IMG/VR virus record: IMGVR_UViG_3300043434_000693
Span: 1-64,000 of that record
From: a virus
Reading direction: 5' to 3' (one strand)
Length of the DNA stretch: 64,000 nt
The notes under the pieces were generated by a model. The model was not told the origin of the DNA, did not search any database, and saw nothing but the letters and a program-made list of their open reading frames with translations. Below, piece by piece: positions 44,916 through 51,387 of this stretch. Numbering within the stretch: the stretch's first letter is position 1; each line of letters starts with the position of its first letter. The translations under genes were made by a program, and so were the position numbers.

Positions 44916-47360
44916 TTATCCAAATCGATTACCGGACAACCGTTGTGTCTCTTTAATCTGTTTATTGCTCGCTTCGTTAATGGCTTCTGTGTGTTCAGTC
45001 ATTCTACCAATATTGTTATTTAACTCAACTAATATATCATACACATCATTTAAGGAGACTGATCTTGCTACAACTTTTGGCTGTTCTTGAGGCACAGGTG
45101 TTGCTTTTTGAGTTTCTTTTGCTAATACTCCTGATTGTTCCGCTTCGTATTTTGCTTTTAATGCTGCTGCATCATCGCCTGCACCGAGAGTTGACATTGA
45201 AACTTTAGGTTCTTCGGGTTTTTTAATTTCAGCTAATGAAGATTTGATATTAGTTGTATCAATTTTTGGTGCAACTACTGATTTATCTGTTTCTACAGGC
45301 TTTTCTGCGCCAGTTAACTTATCATAAAGGTTTCCGAATTCATCTCCGATACCAAACATAGCATCTGATATCCCTGTCGGAACTAAATCACTTGCAAATG
45401 AAGTTAAGTCATCAAAGAAACTAGAATCGTCTCCGGTTTTTTCTTCTTCTAATTTTTTCTCTTCTTTAATCGAGCTTGTATCTAAAGGTATAATTTTAGA
45501 TAGTTCATTTACAATAGAATTTCCGATATCATCAAATTGTGGAAGAATTTTTCGAGTACTTGCTGCTATTGATTGTGCATCTGCTGGTTTGTTTTCGCTA
45601 AATGCATCGCCTAAACTTTTAAATTGCTCAGTGAAATCAAATTTTGAAAATAATTTTTGCATTTGGGCTTTGTTTGCTACAATTTCTTCACCGTGAAGTA
45701 ATGCTGGAGTACCAGATGAGCTAAATTTTTCAAACATTCCATTAAAATCTAACCCGCCGTCTAAGAATTTTTGAAAATTTGGAGTTCCGTCTGCATATTC
45801 TTGTTTAAATTCAGGAACTTTAAGCATGTCTTCTACACTTTGAGAAGGTTTTACTCCTAAGTAGTCTTTTATTTTACCCATAGCTTCAGGAACAATGTTC
45901 TTTTGCATTTCAGCTGCTTGCTCAGGAGATTGTCTAACAATGCTGTCGTTTAATTGTTTTATAGTTTCATTTAATTCTTTATTTGAATTAACAAGATTAT
46001 CCATGTTTACATTAAGACCAGCTGTTTGATCAAGTAGAGCCGCATTACTTTGAGCAATCGTGTGTGCTAATTCGATCGAAGTTTTATCTAAAGGACGACC
46101 TTCTCTATCTACTCCGGTCATTTCTCCAGTAACTTCTTTTTTCATTTGTGCCGCTGCTTCTTCAGGGGATAAAGGTTCTTTGCCCGCAGTTTCAATTTCT
46201 TTTACCTTTGCGCTAGTTGCCCTTAATGCTTCTTGGCTACCGGTCATAATATCTTTAGATGCGGTGTTTAATCCGCCAGTTACTAAGGTAATTTGGTCTC
46301 TAAAGGCTTCTGTTTTTTGATATTCAAGTACAGAAACTTTAGCTCTTTCCATTGCTGCTTGTGCTTCAGCTTTTTGTTGATCAGTTACTGCATTTTTTTG
46401 CATCATGACTGCTTGCTCAAGTTCTGCCCCTGCAGGACCCAATGCTGATATTAGTTCAGTTCCTCGTTGAGTTCTTATGCCGCCTGTGAAAATTTCGTCT
46501 GTTAAATCTTTAACTGCGGGGCCTAATGCATCGAGCTCGCTGTTCATTTGACGATATCGATCTTGTGCTGCCTCGTCTAAATGCATTAATTCAGCTTGTA
46601 TTTGTACATTGTCGAGTCTTGATTGCTGTTCTTTTATCTGTGCTTCACGACTAGTTCCGTATAATCTAGTATTTTGCTCCATTGATACTGCAAGTTCTTG
46701 TGCAGACTCAGTAAGTTGGCGTTGCGATCTTTCACTTGAAAGATCCATATTGTACCGTTTATATGCAGATGTAACCATAATGTTGTTAATGTCATCTGTT
46801 GACATTCCTAATTTGGTTAATTGCTGTATAACTCCTGATTCTCTAAGATTTTTGCCGAATAACAAGAAGTTTTCTTGAGATCTATTAACTGTAGACCCTA
46901 ACCCTGCTAGATTTTCTGAATTGTTAGCTACAACTGATCGGTATTGTTCGAGAGACATCCCTGCACCGGTGACTTGTTTGGCCATTCCGGTTAGGTCTTG
47001 ATTGAAGTTTGCGCCTGATTTTTGTAGATCTTGCTGAACATTGTATGTTGACATTACCATGTCTTGTGCAGAGCTTCCTACACTTGATAATGCTGCTCCG
47101 ATCCCAGGAACTTTCGACATTGCTTGGTTAAATGTGTCGAATGCTGTGGATACATTTACAGATCCTTTATATAAACCAGCTAACCCTGATGATGCCTTGT
47201 CTACTGCTGTGTTAAAAACTCCTAAACCAGGTACAGAACCGCTTAACGAGCTTCCTGCACTAGGTGCCGGGGCACTTGCATTTGGTCGAACTATCGATGC
47301 TAGAGTGCTCGTTTGCTCTCTAATTAGGTCTCGCATGTCTTCTTTTGTTAGATCAGTCAT
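44916..47360 (-). CDS. Large helical virion protein, candidate tail tape measure, 814 aa
   Basis: Begins MTDLTKEDMRDLIREQTSTLASIV. Mostly helical, rich in A, S, Q and E, with long heptad-like parts (TDLSSERS...EAQAAMERAKVSVLEYQKTEAF), an apolar G/S/A section near residues 35-130, and a low-complexity K/P/S-rich C-terminal quarter before a final helix (VYDILVELNNNIGRMTEHTE). Size and composition fit a tape-measure or hub protein of the gp29 kind (T4 gp29 is 590 aa), and it sits divergently next to gp26. The assignment is by composition and context only; another structural role is possible. Confidence 0.5.
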   Translation of the reverse strand: MTDLTKEDMRDLIREQTSTLASIVRPNASAPAPSAGSSLSGSVPGLGVFNTAVDKASSGLAGLYKGSVNVSTAFDTFNQAMSKVPGIGAALSSVGSSAQDMVMSTYNVQQDLQKSGANFNQDLTGMAKQVTGAGMSLEQYRSVVANNSENLAGLGSTVNRSQENFLLFGKNLRESGVIQQLTKLGMSTDDINNIMVTSAYKRYNMDLSSERSQRQLTESAQELAVSMEQNTRLYGTSREAQIKEQQSRLDNVQIQAELMHLDEAAQDRYRQMNSELDALGPAVKDLTDEIFTGGIRTQRGTELISALGPAGAELEQAVMMQKNAVTDQQKAEAQAAMERAKVSVLEYQKTEAFRDQITLVTGGLNTASKDIMTGSQEALRATSAKVKEIETAGKEPLSPEEAAAQMKKEVTGEMTGVDREGRPLDKTSIELAHTIAQSNAALLDQTAGLNVNMDNLVNSNKELNETIKQLNDSIVRQSPEQAAEMQKNIVPEAMGKIKDYLGVKPSQSVEDMLKVPEFKQEYADGTPNFQKFLDGGLDFNGMFEKFSSSGTPALLHGEEIVANKAQMQKLFSKFDFTEQFKSLGDAFSENKPADAQSIAASTRKILPQFDDIGNSIVNELSKIIPLDTSSIKEEKKLEEEKTGDDSSFFDDLTSFASDLVPTGISDAMFGIGDEFGNLYDKLTGAEKPVETDKSVVAPKIDTTNIKSSLAEIKKPEEPKVSMSTLGAGDDAAALKAKYEAEQSGVLAKETQKATPVPQEQPKVVARSVSLNDVYDILVELNNNIGRMTEHTEAINEASNKQIKETQRLSGNRFG

Positions 47361-47385
47361 AAAAAAATCTCTAAAAATATTGGTT

Positions 47386-47393
47386 TATAAATA
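47386..47393 (+). promoter_or_regulatory. T4-type late promoter, exact TATAAATA, for gp26
   Basis: Plus strand TATAAATA, 25 bases before the gp26 ATG and ahead of CAGGAG. Confidence 0.8.
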
Positions 47394-47399
47394 CTCTTA

Positions 47400-47406
47400 T
47401 ATTTAT
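47400..47406 (-). promoter_or_regulatory. T4-type late promoter for the 814-aa gene
   Basis: Minus strand GATAAATATA, 40 bases before the ATG at 47360. It lies 6 bases from the plus-strand late promoter for gp26, making a compact divergent pair. Confidence 0.75.
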
Positions 47407-47417
47407 CAGGAGTTATT

Positions 47418-48245
47418 ATGGCTGAAAATCCATTACAGCAATTTTTTCGTCAACCTAAAATTTACATTTCGCTTCCGTCAAAAGGAATCTACAATCCCCC
47501 GGGATCAATTCAAGGTGAAGTAGAGAATATTGCAATTTATGGCATGACCGGGATGGACGAGATTGTTATTAAGACTCCTGATGCATTACTATCCGGGGAA
47601 AGTACAGTAAAAATTATCGAAAGTTGCTGTCCTTCAATTAAAGATGGGTGGTCAACTTCTGCATTAGATACCGATTTGTTATTAACTGCGATAAGAATAG
47701 CAACTTACGGAAATCAATTATCTGTAGACAAGAAATGTGCAAAATGCGGCGAAGAAAACAGCTATGATATAGATCTAAGTAACATTATTGACCATTTTAA
47801 TCGTTGTAACTTCGAAAATAAAGTAGTATTAAAGGATTTTGTAATTAAATTACAACCATTAAGCTATCGTCAAACTACAAATTTTTCCATTAAAAACTTT
47901 CAAATACAACAAAGACTTGCACAATCAGATTCTATTCAAGATGAAACTGAAAAGAAAAATATCATTACGCAATTATTTAAAGAACTTGCTGAATTACAAA
48001 ATGAGATTTTTTCTGCAAGTGTAGATTCTGTTGACTTAGGAACAACAGTTGTAACTGAAAGGGTTTATATCGACGAATGGTTAAAAAACTGCGAATCTAT
48101 TATTTTTGATGAAATTAAAAAAGTTTTCAATCAAAATAGAGAAACTTGGCGTATTCCGTCGGTTAAAGTTCAATGTTCTGCGTGTGAACACGAGTCTGAT
48201 CTAACTATAAATCTTGATAATTCAAGTTTTTTCGCGAGAGCCTGA
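47418..48245 (+). CDS. gp26: Baseplate hub protein gp26-like, 275 aa (0-frame product)
   Basis: Recognised as T4 baseplate hub gp26-type (Pfam T4_baseplate family) by FRQPKIYISLPSKGIYNPPGSI, GMTGMDEIVIKTPDALLSGESTVKIIESCCPSI, and LLLTAIRIATYGNQLSVDKKCAKCGEEN. It has two CxxC pairs, CAKC (about residue 108) and CSAC (about 255), which could form one zinc site. SD CAGGAG 6 bases from the ATG. T4 gp26 (208 aa) is needed for hub assembly together with gp51, gp29 and gp27. The 3' end carries a slippery heptamer T TTT TTC followed by a long -1 frame. Confidence 0.88.
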   Translation: MAENPLQQFFRQPKIYISLPSKGIYNPPGSIQGEVENIAIYGMTGMDEIVIKTPDALLSGESTVKIIESCCPSIKDGWSTSALDTDLLLTAIRIATYGNQLSVDKKCAKCGEENSYDIDLSNIIDHFNRCNFENKVVLKDFVIKLQPLSYRQTTNFSIKNFQIQQRLAQSDSIQDETEKKNIITQLFKELAELQNEIFSASVDSVDLGTTVVTERVYIDEWLKNCESIIFDEIKKVFNQNRETWRIPSVKVQCSACEHESDLTINLDNSSFFARA

Positions 48246-48466
48246 TTAGACTAGACCAATCTCAAATAGCAGATCATCTAATTGGGCTTGACAACGATGT
48301 TAAAAATTTCAAATTAGAGCTTTATCGGCTTGTTTGGTATATGCGCGGGGGCGTTAGTATCGATAATCTGTTGTATAATTTAAGTTATGACGACAGATCT
48401 GCGATGTACGCTGTTGTAAAAGACAACATCGAATTAACTAAAGAAACAAAAATGCCCCTTATTTAG
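48221..48466 (+). CDS. -1 frame extension of gp26 (hub assembly chaperone-like tail)
   Basis: Open in the -1 frame from 48221 to the TAG at 48464-48466. There is no ATG, GTG or TTG before it is well under way; the first ATG leaves only about 40 codons. After slippage at 48227-48233 the reading is RESLIRLDQSQIADHLIGLD, then LYRLVWYMRGGVSIDNLLY and ending KDNIELTKETKMPLI. The WYMRGGxxxDxLxxLxxxDRxxxxxxVKDNIExTKETxxP pattern is one I recognise from a short conserved protein downstream of gp26 in T4-like phages. The fusion would be 349 aa. A non-AUG start (CTG at 48242, overlapping the stop) is the alternative. Confidence 0.7.
   Translation, partial: FKFFRESLIRLDQSQIADHLIGLDNDVKNFKLELYRLVWYMRGGVSIDNLLYNLSYDDRSAMYAVVKDNIELTKETKMPLI
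48227..48233 (+). promoter_or_regulatory. Candidate -1 ribosomal frameshift site T TTT TTC
   Basis: In the gp26 frame the codons are AGT TTT TTC GCG AGA GCC TGA. Six T then C give the heptamer T TTT TTC, with both TTT and TTC able to re-pair one base back. The 0 frame stops 9 bases later. The -1 frame stays open for 77 codons. A weak downstream stem (AGACCAAT with ATTGGGCT, one mismatch) may help. Confidence 0.65.
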
Positions 48467-49461
48467 AATGCTTTGATTCTAGTCTTCCCGGTTGCTGTAT
48501 TTTTTTGAACATTTGGACTTATATCTACCCATGTTCCTTGATCTGGGATTTGAGGAGTAGATACTTTAGGCTTTTCGCTCGGGGTAGGCGATTGTTTTGG
48601 TGCTGGTTGAGTTTTATTACTAGTCGACGGTTCAACTGATTGATCAGTAGGTACTTCCGGTGATTGATCAGTAGATGTATCGGCTGTTTCCGAACCTTTA
48701 ATTGCTGTAATTAATGCATTCTTTGCTTTATTATACAATGCACCCGAAATCTCAACACCTTCTGCTGTTATCAAAGTAGCAAGTGCTTTCCTTCCTTCTG
48801 CGGTATTAATCCATGCATAGAATGCTGCGGTAGCAGCAGGTGCTAGTGCAGACAATAACGGTCCCACAAATGGAATTGCACCTAAAACTTTAGTAATAAT
48901 AGGACCACTAATTAACATTGCAGCAATGCTATCTACTAATAAACCTTGTTCAAATAGTTTACGTTCGTTAAACGAAGCTTCTGTCATTTTATTGCTTGCT
49001 AGTTGTTGTTCGTATGCAGACATATGAACATAATATTGATAAAAAGGTGCTATTAATCCTATTGATTTAACAAATTTTAACAACTTACCTGCACTAGACT
49101 TAAAAATTTCAAACCCTTTACCAATTTGAGATCCTATTTGAGCTGCACTTTGTGAAACTGATAATTCTCTAGCAAGTGCAGGTGCTTTTGACTGGGCAAG
49201 TTTTAATACTCGTGGATCATTAGCAAACTTCTTTCCTACAATAGCTTCAATTTGTGCTGGATCTGTAGTTCTTATAGATCCATGATCTAAAATTTCATTA
49301 GCCCATGTTTGTGCTAAATTTTTTATAGCATCTGGCTTTGATAAAGTATTTGCGATACTTGACATCGCCGAAGAAACACCAGGGATAGCAGAAGCCATCT
49401 TTGTAAATATTCCTGCTTCATTAAGATCATTATTTTCGGAAACAATTTCACTAATTTTCAT
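48463..49461 (-). CDS. Probable internal head protein with capsid-targeting signal and hydrophobic hairpin, 332 aa
   Basis: The start MKISEIVSENNDLNE-AG resembles the T4 capsid-targeting peptides of IPI/IPIII (MKTYQEFIAE-A): short, Met-Lys start, then [LI]-x-E cut by gp21, here L13-N14-E15. After this come a helical part (residues 20-150), a strongly apolar segment at about 174-218 (MLISGPIITKVLGAIPFVGPLL, ALAPAATAAFYAWI) able to form a membrane hairpin, and a P/S/T-rich linker (257-306). This suits a protein packed with the DNA and injected, where it could act at the host membrane. A late promoter lies 22 bases before the ATG. No enzymatic motif; function inferred. Confidence 0.6.
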   Translation of the reverse strand: MKISEIVSENNDLNEAGIFTKMASAIPGVSSAMSSIANTLSKPDAIKNLAQTWANEILDHGSIRTTDPAQIEAIVGKKFANDPRVLKLAQSKAPALARELSVSQSAAQIGSQIGKGFEIFKSSAGKLLKFVKSIGLIAPFYQYYVHMSAYEQQLASNKMTEASFNERKLFEQGLLVDSIAAMLISGPIITKVLGAIPFVGPLLSALAPAATAAFYAWINTAEGRKALATLITAEGVEISGALYNKAKNALITAIKGSETADTSTDQSPEVPTDQSVEPSTSNKTQPAPKQSPTPSEKPKVSTPQIPDQGTWVDISPNVQKNTATGKTRIKAF

Positions 49462-49482
49462 TTTTCAAAATCCTTATAGAAC

Positions 49483-49490
49483 TATTTATA
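49483..49490 (-). promoter_or_regulatory. T4-type late promoter, exact TATAAATA, for the internal-protein gene
   Basis: Minus strand TATAAATA 22 bases before the ATG at 49461. Directly upstream on the minus strand is the perfect inverted repeat GTTGAAC-gta-GTTCAAC (49491-49507), touching the promoter. Confidence 0.8.
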
Positions 49491-50018
49491 GTTGAACTAC
49501 GTTCAACTGTGTTTTCGCTATCGCTCAACACATATTGTTTCTTTTTTGAAGGGCGAAGCATTTTTAAGATTATCTAGATTAATCGGCCATATTTCGCCCT
49601 GCGAGGGGCGAAAAAAATAAACTGGATATTATCTGAGTATCACAGCCATATAGCGTTAGGACTATAATGTTACATAAAGATAGCATAAATCAATTAAATG
49701 TTATCTTTATGTAGCATTTCGTAGGCGGTCATCCGGTACCTACTCATCCCGTCTTCGTAATGACGGCGGTTTGCAAATATACGCTATAACATATATGCAA
49801 ACGCGAAGGGTTTCCCTTCTCTTTTAGCCTTTATTGTTCTAGATAGTTTAAACCGGTTCTGTGAAGGCACATCCGATCATGGTCCTGTTAAGGATACTAA
49901 ACTAAATCTCTGCTACAGCCCAGAAATCCCGCCTTGCGACTTCACCAAGGGTAAGGACACCTAAATATCTTGCCGGTGTGAGCATTATCTGTAGTTAAAT
50001 TGCCTAAATATGCCTTAA
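49491..50018 (-). ncRNA. Hairpin-rich non-coding region, possible group I intron-like RNA
   Basis: About 530 bases with no gene, read here on the minus strand after the endonuclease stop. Stems seen (plus coordinates): a long stem with one mismatch at 49669-49715; GTAGG/CCTAC at 49721-49743; CCGTC/GACGG at 49749-49766; GTTTGCA/TGCAAAC at 49769-49802; GAAGGG/CCCTTC at 49805-49819; the long-range pair TATAGCGT (49649) with ACGCTATA (49781); and the long-range pair CCGCCT (49929) with AGGCGG (49723). Order of a P8-like hairpin then TATAGTCC on the minus strand resembles the 3' core of T4 td-type group I introns, but a convincing P7 partner is not found. Could be another structured phage RNA. Confidence 0.4.
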
Positions 50019-50669
50019 TTATGATTTTTTATTAGATAGAAGCCTGCCACGAATAAACCCTTCGCTTGGACAATTTATAGACATTGTACAAGTAACTCCG
50101 TTATTCCACCAAACTTTACCTTTACGTTTTTCTTTAAGAATTGCCTTTTGTTCATCAGTCCATTGGTAGTTGAACATAGAATTGTTTTCTCCTGATGTAT
50201 GCGATCGAGGACCTCTACACGAATTAGAAATTTTTTGTCTACGTTCTTCTGATATTGGACCGTATTTTTTACCTAAATGTGATTGTCTTTTCTTTTCTTT
50301 AGTTTCTTTTGAATCTTTAATGCCTAATCTGCTAGGCGGAGTTCTAGGATTCTTTTTATTATATTCACTTAGTTTAACATTTTTAAATCCGGGTGATTGC
50401 CCATCGATACCGTTTTCGATAACGCAATTTGCCCATTCTTTTGATTCTACTATCATATTTTTTACAGAAAAATCAATTGCAAACTTTTTACACTCTTCTA
50501 AATTGTCAAATTTCCAAATTTGAACAGTTTCAACATAGTTTCCATGCTGTATTACATGTCGTTTCCAATAAATCCCTGACCCTTTATATTTGTAAGGATC
50601 CTTAATAGTTTTACCAAAGTAGTTTAAACCTGTGACTAAATGGCGTTTGTGATATAGATATGTAATCAC
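50019..50669 (-). CDS. GIY-YIG-type homing endonuclease with NUMOD3-like motifs, 216 aa
   Basis: Start is a GTG overlapping the TGA of the upstream nuclease gene (GTGA), so translation is coupled. The N-terminal part YLYHKRHLVTGLNYFGKT with YKGSGIYWKRHV is a degenerate GIY-YIG fold. The middle part has repeated K-E-K-[KR]-x-[QK]-S...SGENNSMFN typical of NUMOD3 DNA-binding motifs, and the end VWWNNGVTCTMSINCPSEGFIRGRL is the small domain often closing such enzymes. It probably cuts an intronless or nuclease-free allele near gp46 and copies itself. The structured RNA region follows at once. Confidence 0.78.
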   Translation of the reverse strand: MITYLYHKRHLVTGLNYFGKTIKDPYKYKGSGIYWKRHVIQHGNYVETVQIWKFDNLEECKKFAIDFSVKNMIVESKEWANCVIENGIDGQSPGFKNVKLSEYNKKNPRTPPSRLGIKDSKETKEKKRQSHLGKKYGPISEERRQKISNSCRGPRSHTSGENNSMFNYQWTDEQKAILKEKRKGKVWWNNGVTCTMSINCPSEGFIRGRLLSNKKS

Positions 50670-51100
50670 CCAAATAATTTACCATTTATATGTTTCTTAT
50701 GAACTCGTACTTGCACATGACCGTTGTAATAAGAATCTGATTCTAATACTTTTCTACTAAATTGTTCTCTTGCCTCTACGTACGAACACTCTGCCTTTGA
50801 TTTACAATAATAAAGTATTTCTCGTTTGAAGTTATCTTCGCCTAATTTTTTAACGTCGTTATTAAGCTCGATGTTTGATCCGTAATATTCCCGCCAGTCT
50901 GAATCTATTTTAGTTTTAATTCTTTTCTTTTTCTTCTTGCCGTTTTTTAATGTAACAACCTTATAAGAAGTTTTTGTGAATTGTGCTAGTTTTTTACCAA
51001 TATACATTCGACCATTGGTTAAATTAGTGATGAGATAGACAAAGCCTACACAATCGTCGGGAAGAGTCTCGATGATTTTTTTCTTGTAGTGCCATGACAT
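50666..51100 (-). CDS. GIY-YIG domain protein, 144 aa
   Basis: Clear GIY-YIG start: VGFVYLITNLTNGRMYIGKKLAQF, then a lysine-rich stretch (KNGKKKKKRIKTKIDSDW), REYYGSN, and CSYVEAREQFSRKVLESDSYYNGHVQVRVH. I recognise this protein as a conserved neighbour of gp46 in T4-like marine phages, so it is probably a stable phage gene rather than a recent mobile one. It may nick or process DNA during replication or recombination. It lacks the long DNA-binding tail of homing enzymes. Confidence 0.8.
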   Translation of the reverse strand: MSWHYKKKIIETLPDDCVGFVYLITNLTNGRMYIGKKLAQFTKTSYKVVTLKNGKKKKKRIKTKIDSDWREYYGSNIELNNDVKKLGEDNFKREILYYCKSKAECSYVEAREQFSRKVLESDSYYNGHVQVRVHKKHINGKLFG

Positions 51101-51105
51101 ATCCT

Positions 51106-51387
51106 TTAATTATCATCGCTTAATCCGTCATTTGAGCCATTTTGATTTTTTCGAGCCTCTATTCTTTTTAAGCCTGCTTTACTTGCCTTCATAGGAGCAA
51201 AGTTATCATATCTCCATTCTTGGATAAGTTTTCTTTGCTCCGAACATAATTTTCTAATCTTTTTTAAACTATTTCTTACCCTAATTGCTGATCTATGACT
51301 TTGATTTACTGCCCAAAGTTGATTTAGTTCGAAATATTTTCGAAACTCTTTCATTATTTCGTCATGTAATTCAGAATCTGGAATCAT
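51106..51387 (-). CDS. Conserved helical protein downstream of gp46, 93 aa
   Basis: MIPDSELHDEIMKEFRKYFELNQLWAVNQSHRSAIRVRNSLKKIRKLC, basic and helical, then a polar tail rich in N, D and G. Starts right next to the gp46 stop. Basic helices suggest nucleic-acid contact, but no known domain is seen. I recall similar short genes at this place in T4-like marine phages. Role unknown; probably tied to gp46/gp47 recombination functions by operon position. Confidence 0.65.
   Translation of the reverse strand: MIPDSELHDEIMKEFRKYFELNQLWAVNQSHRSAIRVRNSLKKIRKLCSEQRKLIQEWRYDNFAPMKASKAGLKRIEARKNQNGSNDGLSDDN

Noticed and set aside
49592-49613. Rho-independent terminator at TTTCGCCC/GGGGCGAAA
   Set aside because: On the minus strand the T-run comes before the hairpin instead of after it, and the plus strand is followed by A, so it does not fit a terminator in either direction.
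49717-49750. Hammerhead ribozyme-like pattern on the minus strand (GATGAG, stem, CGAAA)
   Set aside because: The core should begin CUGAUGA but here reads GGGATGA, and no matching stem I is found, so catalysis is unlikely.
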